Assembly: GCA_021819435.1 (NCBI GenBank) | Contig: JAKARB010000002.1 | Span: forward strand, 62,001-126,000 | Length of the DNA: 64,000 nt | From: Pseudomonadota bacterium | GTDB lineage: Bacteria; Pseudomonadota; Gammaproteobacteria; Burkholderiales; Burkholderiaceae_C | Direction of reading: 5' to 3' | In this document: positions 1 through 8,991 of the stretch, piece by piece | Numbering within the stretch: the stretch's first letter is position 1 | Layout: every line of letters begins with the position of its first letter | Notes under the pieces: model-generated | Told to the model about the DNA's origin: nothing | Databases searched by the model: none | Seen by the model: the letters and a program-made list of their open reading frames with translations, nothing else | Position numbers and translations under genes: made by a program

Positions 1-22
1 GGCGCACGCAAAACCCCGACCA

Positions 23-1288
23 TCAATCCTTCTTCTGCCAAACCGCCGCAAAGAACCCATCGGTCGAGTGCTTGTGCGGCCACAGGCGCAGGTAGCCGGC
101 AGGTGTCACCAGGTCGGCGGCGTTTTCCACACCGGCCGAGCTCAGGGCTTCTGCGGCGTTCAGGGGCACGAAGTCGGTGTGCGCTGCGGTGAACGCATCG
201 GCGATGCCTTCGTTCTCATCTGGGATCACGCTGCAGGTGGCGTAGACCAGGCGGCCACCCGGCTTGAGCAGGCGGGCCGCGCTGTCCAGGATGGCGGTCT
301 GCTTGACCTTGAGCTCTTCCAGCGCCTTCGGAGACTGGCGCCACTTCAGGTCGGGGTTGCGACGCAGCGTGCCCAGGCCGGAGCAGGGCGCGTCCACCAG
401 CACGCGGTCGATCTTGCCGCGCAGGCGCTTGATGCGGTCGTCGTTTTCGTGGGCGATCTGCGTGGCGTACACGTTCGAGAGCCCGCTGCGCGCCAGACGC
501 GGCTTGAGGTTGTCGAGCCGATGCGCCGACACGTCGAAGGCGTACAGGCGGCCGGTGTTGCGCATCAGCGCGCCCAGGGCCAGGGTCTTGCCGCCGGCGC
601 CGGCGCAGAAGTCCACCACCATCTCGCCCCGCTTCGGGGCAGTCAGCAGCGACAGCAACTGGCTGCCCTCGTCCTGCACTTCCACGTGGCCTTCGGTGTA
701 GATCGGCATCTTCTGCAAGGCCGGCTTGCCGGGGATGCGGATGCCGATGATGGAGAAAGGCGTGGGCGTGGCTTCGATTTGTGCGGCGGCCAGCGCTTCG
801 AGCACGGCCTCGCGCTTGGCCTTCTGCGTGTTCACGCGCAGGTCGAGCGGGGCCGAGGCCGAGAAGGTTTCGACCAGGGCCCAGAAGCCTTCGTCGTCGA
901 GCTGCTCGCGCAGGCGGTTGGCCAGCCAGTCGGGCAGGTTGTGGCGCAGCTTGTCTTGCAGCTGGGTGCGGTCGATGGTGGCGGTGCGCTCCAGCCAGGT
1001 CAGTTCATCGGGCGTGGCGCCGTTCTTGAGCACGTGGGGCTGGCCTTGCCAGGCCAGCAGCGCCAGGCGGCGTTCTTGCGGGCCGTGGCCCGATTGCGCA
1101 AGGTGGGCCCACAGCAGGCGCTGGCGCAGCACGGCGTAGGCCGTTTCGGCCAGGGCGTGGCGCTCGCGCTGGCCCAGGGCCTTGTGCTTGCGGAAGAAGT
1201 AAGAAACGATGCTGTCGGCGGGGGCGTCGAGCTTGAGCACCTCACGGACGAGCTGGGTCGCGAGGTCGAGGAGCGCTTTCGGATGCAT
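23..1288 (-). CDS. rsmB: RsmB-type 16S rRNA (cytosine-C5) methyltransferase
   Basis: A 421-residue SAM-dependent RNA m5C methyltransferase of the RsmB/Sun/NOP2 family, which in bacteria methylates a cytosine of 16S rRNA in the cytoplasm. The N-terminal third resembles the NusB-like RNA-binding domain. The SAM-binding motif I reads VDFCAGAGGKT. The two family cysteines are in VDAPCSGLG and YATCSV, followed by PDENE. Length matches the family. The start codon lies inside the 3' end of the upstream same-strand desaturase gene (47-bp overlap), so the two are probably cotranscribed. The usual fmt neighbour is not in the window, so assignment to RsmB rather than a close paralogue (RsmF) rests on domain content. 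Confidence 0.88.
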   Translation of the reverse strand: MHPKALLDLATQLVREVLKLDAPADSIVSYFFRKHKALGQRERHALAETAYAVLRQRLLWAHLAQSGHGPQERRLALLAWQGQPHVLKNGATPDELTWLERTATIDRTQLQDKLRHNLPDWLANRLREQLDDEGFWALVETFSASAPLDLRVNTQKAKREAVLEALAAAQIEATPTPFSIIGIRIPGKPALQKMPIYTEGHVEVQDEGSQLLSLLTAPKRGEMVVDFCAGAGGKTLALGALMRNTGRLYAFDVSAHRLDNLKPRLARSGLSNVYATQIAHENDDRIKRLRGKIDRVLVDAPCSGLGTLRRNPDLKWRQSPKALEELKVKQTAILDSAARLLKPGGRLVYATCSVIPDENEGIADAFTAAHTDFVPLNAAEALSSAGVENAADLVTPAGYLRLWPHKHSTDGFFAAVWQKKD

Positions 1289-2249
1289 GGGCGCGATTAT
1301 CCGCTGCTTGCGCCTTGGGCAGTGGCGGACGCTCCCATTCCGGCGGACCCCAGACGTGTTTGAGTCGCATGGCCAGCGGGCCGGGCCGCATCACGTCACG
1401 CAGCATGGCCGCCCACTCGTGCAGCGTCAGCCACAAGGGGTTGTGTGTGTGTACCTGGCGCACCAGGCCATAGTCCACCGCTTCTTTCTCGGCCACGAAG
1501 GTGCCGAACAACCGGTCGAACACGATCAGCGTGCCGCCGTAGTTCTTGTCGATGTAGCGCGCGTTGCGGCCGTGGTGGGCGCGGTGGTGCGAAGGGGTGT
1601 TGAAGACCAGCTCGATCAGCGGGTGCAGCTTGCCCACCCACTGCGTGTGCACGAAGAACTGGTAGGCCAGGTTGATCGACAGCGCCAGCAGCACCGCCCG
1701 GGGCTCGAAGCCGATCCACACCATGGGCAGGTAAAACAGCCAGTTGCCGGCGAAGCTGTAGAGCCAGCTCTGGCGCATGGCGGTGGTGAAGTTCATGTGC
1801 TCCGAGCCGTGGTGCACCACATGCGCGCACCAGAACCAGCGGATGCGGTGGCTGGCGCGGTGGAACCAGTAGTAGCAGAACTCCACGCCCAGGTAGAGTG
1901 CCGCGAAGCTCGCTGGCGTCAGCTCGATGGTGGCCAGCCGGTGGTGTTCGTGCACCCAGCCCATGGCCGGCAGCACGAAGGCCAGCACGAGCACCACGTC
2001 GAGCCAGCTGTAGACGCCGCCCAGCACCATGCTGTCGAGCGAATCGCGCCAGTCGTAGACGGCCAGGCCCTGGCGCTTCTCGCCACGCATGCGCAGCCAC
2101 TCGGCCACCACCACGGCGAAGAACAGCGGCGACAGCAGCATCAGGAAGGCATCACGCCAGTCCACGTGCGGATCCACCCCCCCGAAAGGCGTGAGCGAGG
2201 ACGCGGTGTAGGCGGCGACGATGCCGGAGAGATGGTCCAACGGGCTCAT
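1242..2249 (-). CDS. Sterol desaturase / fatty acid hydroxylase family membrane protein
   Basis: A 335-residue integral membrane protein of the fatty acid hydroxylase superfamily, whose members use a di-iron site held by histidine clusters to hydroxylate or desaturate lipids. The clusters are visible: HRASH, HVVHHGSEH and HHRAHHG. Several hydrophobic segments lie before and between them. The substrate cannot be read from sequence; bacterial members act on sterols, carotenoids or ornithine lipids. The last 40 or so residues are polar and Pro/Arg-rich and overlap the start of the rRNA methyltransferase gene. The gene is divergent from the AraC-type regulator, with about 217 bp between their starts. 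Confidence 0.85.
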   Translation of the reverse strand: MSPLDHLSGIVAAYTASSLTPFGGVDPHVDWRDAFLMLLSPLFFAVVVAEWLRMRGEKRQGLAVYDWRDSLDSMVLGGVYSWLDVVLVLAFVLPAMGWVHEHHRLATIELTPASFAALYLGVEFCYYWFHRASHRIRWFWCAHVVHHGSEHMNFTTAMRQSWLYSFAGNWLFYLPMVWIGFEPRAVLLALSINLAYQFFVHTQWVGKLHPLIELVFNTPSHHRAHHGRNARYIDKNYGGTLIVFDRLFGTFVAEKEAVDYGLVRQVHTHNPLWLTLHEWAAMLRDVMRPGPLAMRLKHVWGPPEWERPPLPKAQAADNRAHASESAPRPRDPARP

Positions 2250-2466
2250 GGCAAGCGGGTCGAGGGCAGCGCGAAAGGGCGGTGGATCTGTTTGATGACA
2301 CTGTGATGCTCGCCATTTCGGTCGATGTTGGCTTGACCTCCTCAGACATTTTCTTGACGTTTGGCGTCAATGTGCTTCCTGCGGCCTCCCATCTACCCCG
2401 AATGGGCAGGGTGGGGGCGGGCGTGCATGATTCACGGTCTCTTGTTCCGCCCCTGGTGCCGTTGCC

Positions 2467-3462
2467 ATGGCTGAAACCCGCATCGCCGCGTCCTTTGCCC
2501 AACTGCTGTACGAGTACCTGGAACGCCAGGGGCTCGATGGCCAGCGCGTGCTGGGCTCTCAACCCGACCCGGCGCAGCACTTCGTGCCCATGACGCAATG
2601 GCAGGACTGGTTGCGACGGGTCGATGCCCTCGAAGGCCGCCCGGGGCTGGGCCTGCGCATCGCCGAGGGCGTGAGCGCCCGGCATTTCGGCGTGGTCGGC
2701 TACGCGGCGCTGGCCTGCTGCAATTTGGCCGAGGCCTTGCAGCGCATGGAGCGCTATCACGCTTCGGTCTACGACGTGAACCCAGCGCACGTCTCGATGA
2801 ACGAGGACGGTGTCGTCATCGAATGGGGCGTCGAGCGCGGCCGCCCTGGCGCGCTGGTCGACGAAACCGCCATCGCCTCGCTGGTGCAGCTCGCACGGGA
2901 CATGACCGGTCGCTACTGGCCTGTGCGCCAGGTCGCCTTCGTCAACCCGCCGCCGGCCGATGTTCAGCCTTACCTCGACTTTTTCGGTGGCGAGGTGCTG
3001 TTCAACATGCCGGTGACCCGGGTGGTCTTCGACATGGCCTACATGGCCATGCCGCTGCGCAAGTCAGACCCGGCCTTGGCCGAGTTGCTCGACCAACAGG
3101 CGCGCCAACTGCTACAGCAGGTCTCGAAGGTGCCTGCCGTGGTCGATGCCTGGCGCCTCACCCTGGTGCCATTGATCCGCGAGGGCAAGACCTCGCTGGC
3201 CGCGCTGGCCGAGGCCCACCACAGCAGTCCGCGCACCTTGCAGCGCCGTCTTGCCGAGCAGGGCACCACCTTCCAGCAACTGCTTGATGACACCCGCCGG
3301 CACCTGGCCGAGGCCCACCTGCTCGACGGCCACCTTGACCTGGCGGAGATCTCGCTGCTGCTGGGCTACTCCGAGCAGAGTGCCTTCACCCGCGCCTTCC
3401 GCGCCTGGACGGGGCTGCCGCCCGCGCAATGGCGCCGTCGGCATCGCCTCGAAGCGGCTTGA
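2467..3462 (+). CDS. AraC family transcriptional regulator
   Basis: A 331-residue regulator. The N-terminal two thirds resemble the ligand-sensing arabinose_bd domain of OruR/ArgR-like AraC proteins. The C-terminus (about residues 230-330) carries the double helix-turn-helix, with TLQRRLAEQGTTFQQLLDD and the second-helix signature LGYSEQSAFTRAFRAWTG. The effector is unknown. Its stop codon directly abuts the ATG of the DUF2804 gene, so the two are translationally linked. The likely targets are this pair and the divergent desaturase. Confidence 0.9.
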   Translation: MAETRIAASFAQLLYEYLERQGLDGQRVLGSQPDPAQHFVPMTQWQDWLRRVDALEGRPGLGLRIAEGVSARHFGVVGYAALACCNLAEALQRMERYHASVYDVNPAHVSMNEDGVVIEWGVERGRPGALVDETAIASLVQLARDMTGRYWPVRQVAFVNPPPADVQPYLDFFGGEVLFNMPVTRVVFDMAYMAMPLRKSDPALAELLDQQARQLLQQVSKVPAVVDAWRLTLVPLIREGKTSLAALAEAHHSSPRTLQRRLAEQGTTFQQLLDDTRRHLAEAHLLDGHLDLAEISLLLGYSEQSAFTRAFRAWTGLPPAQWRRRHRLEAA

Positions 3463-4488
3463 ATGAACGCTGCGCTGCTCAGCCCGCTTGCCGACGCCTT
3501 GCCCCTCGCGCCTGAATCAGCGGTCGAAGGCGGCCGTTTGCAGGCTGGGCGGTACGTGGGCCGCCTGCCGATGGTGGACTGGTCTGGCCTGAACGAAGCA
3601 AGGGCCCGCCCCGAATGGTGGCGACGCTGCCACCACAAGCGCTGGACCTACGTCGGCATCGGCACGCCCGGCCTGTACATCGGCCTAGCCATCGTCGACC
3701 TGGGCTGGTGCACCAGCGCTTTTGCTTACGTGTTTGATCGGCGGCAAGGCCGCCTGCTGGTCGACTGGGACGCGGTGGGCCTGCCCAGGCTCTCGGGCCA
3801 GGTCAGCAACGGCCCCTTGCAGGCTGGCCGGGCGTGGTTCCGCTCTTTCAACGGCCGCCTCGTTTTTCGCCCCGCGTCGGACGACACCTTGCACATCGGC
3901 TGGCGCACGGCTGAAATCAACCTGCAAGCCGAACTCGACCTCGGCCGCATGCCGCCGAGCTTGTTGGCCATCGGCACGCCGTCTGGGGGCCTGGCCCACG
4001 CCACGCACAAGACCTCGGCGCTGGCCGTGCGCGGCTGGGTCTCGATCGAGGGCCAGCGCCTGAGCCTCAACGAAGGCCACGCCAGCCTCGATTGCTCCAA
4101 CGGCCTGCTGGCGCGCGACACCGCCTGGCGCTGGGCCAGCGCCCACCGGCCGGGGCTGGGCTTCAACCTGCAATCAGGCTATTTCGGCGACCAGGAAAAC
4201 GCCCTTTGGATCGATGGCGACATCATCCCGCTGGGCACCGCGCACTTCGAGTTCGACCCGGCGCGGCCCCTGGCCGACTGGCGCATCCACACCGACGACG
4301 GCCTGCTCAATCTGCGCTTCAAGCCATTGGGCGCGCGCAGCGGCGACAAGCGCCTGGTCATCGCGTCGAGCCGCTACATCCAGCCGGTGGGGCTGTTCGA
4401 GGGCACGGTGCGGCCATCGCCGAACGCACCCGCGCGGCCCATCCGCGACCTGCTCGGCGTCACGGAAGATCACCACTCGGTGTGGTGA
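3463..4488 (+). CDS. DUF2804 family protein
   Basis: A 341-residue protein that I match to DUF2804, a family of unknown biochemical function predicted to adopt a lipocalin/AttH-like beta fold. Typical stretches are KRWTYVGIGTPGLYIGLAIVD near the start and the Trp/Gly-rich HIGWRTAEINLQAEL in the middle. No signal peptide or membrane segment is visible. It begins the base after the AraC stop codon, so it belongs to that operon. It converges on amiE with a 3-bp gap. Family members often occur near lipid-metabolism genes and the desaturase is close by, but a role in lipid metabolism is inference. Confidence 0.75.
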   Translation: MNAALLSPLADALPLAPESAVEGGRLQAGRYVGRLPMVDWSGLNEARARPEWWRRCHHKRWTYVGIGTPGLYIGLAIVDLGWCTSAFAYVFDRRQGRLLVDWDAVGLPRLSGQVSNGPLQAGRAWFRSFNGRLVFRPASDDTLHIGWRTAEINLQAELDLGRMPPSLLAIGTPSGGLAHATHKTSALAVRGWVSIEGQRLSLNEGHASLDCSNGLLARDTAWRWASAHRPGLGFNLQSGYFGDQENALWIDGDIIPLGTAHFEFDPARPLADWRIHTDDGLLNLRFKPLGARSGDKRLVIASSRYIQPVGLFEGTVRPSPNAPARPIRDLLGVTEDHHSVW

Positions 4489-4491
4489 GGC

Positions 4492-5532
4492 TCACTCGTA
4501 CTTCAGTCGCGCGTCATTCGGTATCCCGCTGATCGGGCATTCCGCCGTGCCCACCGTCGGCCGCGTGATGGCCTCTACCTTGGCCTGCGTGGCCACCGGG
4601 TCGGCCACCCACTCGCGGTAGAAGTCATACGGGCACTCGGCCACGCCCTTGTCGCCTTCGCCCGAGTTGATCTTGCCCGTGTAGCCCCGGTGCAGCAGCT
4701 TGAATAGATGGTTCTGCGACTGTCCGGTGCTGCGCGCATCGCGGATCAGGCGCTTGCTCAACTGCGCGTACTGGATGCCGTAATCCTCCTCGCCGCATTC
4801 GCCCAGCGTGCGCCCGTCGAAGCCGATGATGGCGCTGTGCCCGAAGTAGCTGTAGACGCCATCGAAGCCCGCCGCGTTGGCCACCGCCACGTAGCTGTTG
4901 TTGGCCCAGGCCATGGCCTTGGCCATGAGCACCTGCTGGTCCTTGGCGGGGTACATGTAGCCCTGGCAGCGCACGATCAGCTCGGCGCCCTTCATCGCGC
5001 AGTCGCGCCAGATCTCGGGGTAGTTGCCATCGTCGCAGATGATCAGGCTGACCTTCAGCCCCTTGGGGCCGTCCGACACGTAGGTCTTGTCCCCGGGGTA
5101 CCAGCCTTCGATGGGCGTCCACGGCATGATCTTGCGGTACTTCTGGACGATCTCGCCCTGGTCGTTCATCAGGATCAGCGTGTTGTAGGGCACCTTGTTG
5201 GGATGCTCTTCATGGCGCTCACCGGTCAGCGAGAACACGCCCCAGACTTTCGCATTGCGGCAGGCCTGGGCGAACACCTCGGTCACGTCGCCGGGGATGT
5301 CGACGGCCGTCTCCATCATCTCGGCCTTGTCATACATGATCCCGTGGGTGCTGTACTCGGGGAAGATGACCAGGTCCAGGCCGGGCAGGCCCAGCTTCAT
5401 GCCTTCGATCATCTGGCGGATCTTGTGCGCGTTCTCGAGCACCTCGGCCGTGGTGTGCAGCCGAGGCATCTTGTAGTTGACGACGGCGACACCCACGGTG
5501 TCGTCGCTGCTGGAAATGTCACCGTGAAGCAT
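4492..5532 (-). CDS. amiE: Aliphatic amidase (acylamide amidohydrolase)
   Basis: A 346-residue nitrilase-superfamily amidase that hydrolyses short aliphatic amides (acetamide, propionamide) to the acid and ammonia. It is colinear with Pseudomonas AmiE over its whole length. The catalytic triad falls at the family positions: Glu59 (FPEYS), Lys134 (KYRKI) and Cys166 ([10 protein letters not shown]). The Pseudomonas control genes amiC and amiR are absent from this window, so regulation must differ. A TACGT-N6-ACGTA palindrome about 80 bp upstream matches one upstream of the amide transporter operon near 26.7 kb. Together with formamidase it would let the cell use amides as nitrogen or carbon. 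Confidence 0.97.
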   Translation of the reverse strand: MLHGDISSSDDTVGVAVVNYKMPRLHTTAEVLENAHKIRQMIEGMKLGLPGLDLVIFPEYSTHGIMYDKAEMMETAVDIPGDVTEVFAQACRNAKVWGVFSLTGERHEEHPNKVPYNTLILMNDQGEIVQKYRKIMPWTPIEGWYPGDKTYVSDGPKGLKVSLIICDDGNYPEIWRDCAMKGAELIVRCQGYMYPAKDQQVLMAKAMAWANNSYVAVANAAGFDGVYSYFGHSAIIGFDGRTLGECGEEDYGIQYAQLSKRLIRDARSTGQSQNHLFKLLHRGYTGKINSGEGDKGVAECPYDFYREWVADPVATQAKVEAITRPTVGTAECPISGIPNDARLKYE

Positions 5533-5612
5533 GGCGGGCTCCTCAATAAGCGATCAGGGAAGGTCGTGCGGCAAAGCACTGCCATTGTTCGAAGCCGCCC
5601 GCACGCGCCCAA

Positions 5613-5628
5613 TACGTTGTTTGACGTA
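5613..5628. promoter_or_regulatory. Candidate operator upstream of amiE
   Basis: The sequence TACGTTGTTTGACGTA is an inverted repeat of TACGT with a 6-bp spacer, 81-96 bp upstream of the amiE start. The same TACGT-N6-ACGTA architecture occurs at 26712-26727 between the amide transporter operon and a kinase gene. I infer a shared regulator, most likely the LuxR-type response regulator at 30291-30992. Confidence 0.5.
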
Positions 5629-5765
5629 CGCCCAAGGCCTTGCGGGAGGCGTCAAAGCAAGGTCACGGGCGATGCCGCACAATCGCGCCCTCCGAGCACG
5701 GTCTGCCAAGCCCCCGCCACCGCCCAAGGCCGCGCTCACGCCCGATGACAAACAGGAGACCCCAC

Positions 5766-7286
5766 GTGCCCAGCCCACTCGATCGCCTCCAGCGCCTCGA
5801 CGTGTCCGCCATGCGGCGCGGCATCGAGAAAGAAGGCCTGCGCGTCCTGCCCGACGGCACCCTGGCCCACGACGCCCACCCGAGCGCCCTCGGCTCGGCC
5901 CTCACGCACCCACACATCACCACCGACTTCAGCGAGTCGCAGCTCGAACTGGTCACCGGCGCGCACCAGGGCATCGACGACTGCCTGCGCGAACTCACCG
6001 ACATCCACCGCGAAGTGCTGCAAGCCATCGGCCCCCAACGCATGTGGGCCAGCTCCATGCCCGGCCACCTGCCGCCCGATGGCGACATCCCCATCGGCTA
6101 CTACGGCAGCTCGAACGTGGGCCAGGCCAAGCGCGTCTATCGCAACGGCCTGGTGCATCGCTACGGCGCGCGCATGCAGACCATCAGCGGCATCCACTAC
6201 AACTGGTCCATCGGCGGCGCCACCACCGAAGACTACTTCGCCCTGATCCGCAACTTCCGCCGCCACGTGTTCGTGCTGCTGATGTTGTTCGGCGCCTCGC
6301 CCGCCGTCACCAAGGGCTTCGTGGCCGGCCTCGACCATGGCCTGTTGCCCCTGGGCGAAGACACCCTGCACCTGCCGCACGCCACCTCGCTGCGCATGGG
6401 CCGCCTGGGCTACCAGAGCGACGCGCAGGCCGCCCTGTGCGTGAGCTACAACCACCTGGAGGGCTACGCCAGCTCGCTGCACGGCGCGCTCATCGGCTCG
6501 CACCCGCCGTATGCCGCCATGGGGGTTCAGGCGCCCGATGGCAGCTACCGCCAGCTCGGCACCAGCCTGCTGCAAATCGAAAACGAGTTCTACAGCCCGA
6601 TCCGCCCCAAGCGCGTGACCCAGCCCGGCGAGCGCCCCTTGCACGCGCTGCGCGAACGCGGCGTCGAATACGTCGAGGTGCGCTGCATGGACTTGCAGCC
6701 AGAACTCACCGTGGGCATCGACGAACACACCCTGCGCGTGCTGGACGTCTTCCTGCTGTGGGCCATGACGGCCGATAGCCCGCCCGACTCACCGCAAGAG
6801 ATCCGCGAACTGGTCGGCAACCAACGCCTGGTGGCCGCGCGCGGCCGCGAGCCCGGCCTGGTGCTGCGCCGCCAGGGCGAAGACGTGCCGCTGGCCGACT
6901 GGGCCGCCGAAGTGATGGCCCAAGGCCTGCCCCTGGCCCGCCACCTCGACGAAGTGCACCACACCGACGCCTTCTCACAAGCTTGGCAGAAGGCCACCCG
7001 CGACCTGAAGCACACCGACACACTGCCCTCGGCTCGGGCCTTGCAAACCATGCAGCGCCTGCACGGGGGTGAACACGCGGCCTTCGGCCTGGCCGCCTCC
7101 GACCGCGCGCGCGAAGCCTTGCTGGCCCAGCCGCTGAGCGCCGCCGAACGCGAAGCGGCACTTTTGCGCGCCGACCGCTCGCGGCAAGAGCAGGCCGATA
7201 TCGAAGCCGCCGACCAGGGCCCCGGCGGCCTTACATTCGAGGCCTATCGACAACAATTCCTGGACCCGGCGCGCCTGGTGGTTTGA
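5766..7286 (+). CDS. gshA: Glutamate-cysteine ligase (gamma-glutamylcysteine synthetase)
   Basis: First enzyme of glutathione synthesis, joining glutamate and cysteine in an ATP-dependent reaction in the cytoplasm. It is of the enterobacterial GshA class: GIEKEGLRV near the start, TTDFSESQLELVT, MWASSMPGHLP, GSSNVGQAKRVYRNGL and TISGIHYNWS align with that family. I chose the GTG at 5766 because AGGAGA sits 6 bases upstream; the ATG at 5745 lies before that ribosome-binding site. This gives 506 residues, close to the 518 of the E. coli enzyme. A small membrane-protein gene follows 24 bp later. Confidence 0.93.
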   Translation: MPSPLDRLQRLDVSAMRRGIEKEGLRVLPDGTLAHDAHPSALGSALTHPHITTDFSESQLELVTGAHQGIDDCLRELTDIHREVLQAIGPQRMWASSMPGHLPPDGDIPIGYYGSSNVGQAKRVYRNGLVHRYGARMQTISGIHYNWSIGGATTEDYFALIRNFRRHVFVLLMLFGASPAVTKGFVAGLDHGLLPLGEDTLHLPHATSLRMGRLGYQSDAQAALCVSYNHLEGYASSLHGALIGSHPPYAAMGVQAPDGSYRQLGTSLLQIENEFYSPIRPKRVTQPGERPLHALRERGVEYVEVRCMDLQPELTVGIDEHTLRVLDVFLLWAMTADSPPDSPQEIRELVGNQRLVAARGREPGLVLRRQGEDVPLADWAAEVMAQGLPLARHLDEVHHTDAFSQAWQKATRDLKHTDTLPSARALQTMQRLHGGEHAAFGLAASDRAREALLAQPLSAAEREAALLRADRSRQEQADIEAADQGPGGLTFEAYRQQFLDPARLVV

Positions 7287-7310
7287 GCAAGGCGCAGCCG
7301 GTGAGGGCGC

Positions 7311-7883
7311 ATGAAGCAAAAACTCACCGCCTTGCTCTGCCTGGCCTGGCTGTTCGGCTCACCGTGGTGGTCGACAGCCATGGACCGCAACCCCAATGGC
7401 CTGGCCCTGCTGCTGGGCTTGCTGGCCCTGAGCTGGTGGGGAGCCCACCGTTGGCGCCGCGAAGGCCTTCGCCCCAACTGGCCCCTGCGCCTGCTGCTTT
7501 GGTTGACGACTCTGTTTGTCGGCTTTCAGCTGTACGCCGTGTTGGTGGGCAACATGGACCTCATGAACCACGCCATCCGCGCCACCGAGCCCGGCTCGCG
7601 GGCGCGCTACATGGCCGTGTTCGTGCCCGGCGCCATGGTGGCCCTGCTCTACGCGGCCATGCTGGCCTACCCGCTGTGGGCGGTGTTCGGGCCGGCGCAA
7701 CTGGTGCTCACCGCCATCGTGTTTGTGTTCGTGCGCTTCGTGCAGGCGCCCTACACCGTGTTCGAGGCGCCGCGCACCCTGGGCGACAAGGTGGAGCTGG
7801 CCGAGCTGGGCATGTGCGTGATGGTGATGGCGATGGTGGTGGCGGGGTTGCAGTGGCGGTTGGGTGCGAGGCGGCCCGCCTAG
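7311..7883 (+). CDS. Hypothetical multi-pass membrane protein
   Basis: A 190-residue protein I do not recognise. It has four to five hydrophobic segments: an N-terminal one that may be a signal anchor, then GLALLLGLLALSWWG, LLLWLTTLFVGFQLYAVLV, MVALLYAAMLAYPLWAVFG and a C-terminal CVMVMAMVVAGLQW. A Trp/Arg-rich cytoplasmic loop separates the first two. It follows gshA by 24 bp on the same strand and may be cotranscribed with it. The codon and base composition match its neighbours. No function is proposed. Confidence 0.7.
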   Translation: MKQKLTALLCLAWLFGSPWWSTAMDRNPNGLALLLGLLALSWWGAHRWRREGLRPNWPLRLLLWLTTLFVGFQLYAVLVGNMDLMNHAIRATEPGSRARYMAVFVPGAMVALLYAAMLAYPLWAVFGPAQLVLTAIVFVFVRFVQAPYTVFEAPRTLGDKVELAELGMCVMVMAMVVAGLQWRLGARRPA

Positions 7884-8021
7884 GTTCGGCCCCCCTAACT
7901 TGACAGGGGGTGGCGCCGGCGAACCGCTGACAAGCGGTGTCCTGCCGCTAGGGTGATGGCCGGTGCGGGCCGGGTGGCCTGCACCGATCAACCATCAACC
8001 TCTTCAAACAGCGAGGACACC

Positions 8022-8498
8022 ATGAGCCAAAACCTCATCCAACTGAACCTGAGCGACACCGACTACGGCGAAATCGACGCCGCCCTGACCACCCTGGAGC
8101 AAGCCCTCAGCGGCCTCATCGACATGGACGCCAGCGAGCGCCGGGGCCTGGCCAAGATGGGCGACAAGTCGGAAGCCTTTTGCCGCCAGACCCTGCGCGT
8201 GATGGCGCAGAACCCCAGCATCGTGCCGGCCAGCGTGCAACTGGCGGATGCGCAGCAGGACCTGGCGCAGCTCGATGCCCTGCGCCAGCGCAGCGCGCGC
8301 TTGCGCCAGCTGCTGGGGCGCTGCGAAGACACCGAATTGGCCCTGGGCAGCGATGTGATGAGCACGGCGCTGGAGGGGTATGCGCTGCTGAAGGTGCTGG
8401 GCAAGGGCTCGGGGCTGGAGGCGCTGCGCCAGGGCATTGGGGCGCGCTTTGCGCGGCAGGGCGGGGCCGGGGAGCGGGAGGTGCCTTCGCTCGGGTGA
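8022..8498 (+). CDS. Hypothetical small cytoplasmic protein
   Basis: A 158-residue protein starting at ATG 8022 (MSQNLIQLNLSD). I preferred this start to an in-frame one further upstream because the upstream residues are not protein-like. It is predicted to be mostly helical, with heptad-like leucines in DLAQLDALRQRSARLRQLL, and has no signal peptide or membrane segment. I recall similar unannotated proteins in Burkholderiales but cannot assign a family. A strong terminator follows directly, so this is a monocistronic or operon-terminal gene. Confidence 0.7.
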   Translation: MSQNLIQLNLSDTDYGEIDAALTTLEQALSGLIDMDASERRGLAKMGDKSEAFCRQTLRVMAQNPSIVPASVQLADAQQDLAQLDALRQRSARLRQLLGRCEDTELALGSDVMSTALEGYALLKVLGKGSGLEALRQGIGARFARQGGAGEREVPSLG

Positions 8499-8517
8499 GT
8501 TGACGCGTCAGCCCTGA

Positions 8518-8577
8518 GAAGGGGCCGTGCGGTGGCTGGGGAGGACCCAGTGGCCGTGCGGCCCTTTTTGTTTTTGG
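8518..8577 (+). terminator. Rho-independent terminator
   Basis: A long imperfect stem pairs AAGGGGCCGTGCGGTGGCT with AGTGGCCGTGCGGCCCTTT (several G-U pairs) around a loop of about 11 bases. It is followed by a T-rich run, TTTTTGTTTTT. It lies 20 bp after the stop of the gene ending at 8498. Confidence 0.75.
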
Positions 8578-8840
8578 GTGGCTGGTGGGGGCGGTTGGGG
8601 TGGGGCGCCGAGTTATTTGGGTGGCGTGCCGAGCTTTTTGGGTGGTGGGCCGGGTGTTTTGCTCGGGTGGCGGGGCTTTTTGCTCGGCGTGCCGAGCTCG
8701 GAGCTCGGTGAATGCACCTTGGTGGGGCGTGAGCGGGTGCGGGAGCTCGGGTGTTGTCTGAAATTACTCGGATCGTGTCCGAAAATCAGTGTCGGGTGAG
8801 TGTTGGAGCTCGGGGTGTGTCGTGAAATCGCGCGTCGGTG
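8559..8840. repeat. GT-skewed intergenic region with degenerate direct repeats
   Basis: This stretch between the 8518 terminator and the AT-rich gene has no supported gene. The plus strand is strongly G/T-biased. It contains several copies of GAGCTCGG and of GCCGAGCT, and three related units of the form TGTC-N-GAAA-N-TCGG near 8754, 8776 and 8817. Two larger copies starting GGAGCTCGG (near 8749 and 8806) align over about 30 bp. Short open frames in it are repetitive and not credible. It borders the AT-rich insertion on its left side. Confidence 0.55.
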
Positions 8841-8991
8841 GGTGCTTGGGGTGGCCAAGCAGTGCGAGTTACAAGTGCTGAGATATGAGTGCTTTAAGAG
8901 TCTGTGTTTTGAATGTTTTCCCATGCTGCCTCTGCATGACAGCACAAAATTCTAAGCGCAGGGTAGGTGAAATATTGGATTATTGGTTAAT

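Noticed and set aside
68-1363. A 431-codon open frame on the plus strand opposite the rRNA methyltransferase gene
   Set aside because: It is an antisense frame of a clear gene in GC-rich DNA; the product is low-complexity (Gln, Ala, Arg, Val) with no domain.
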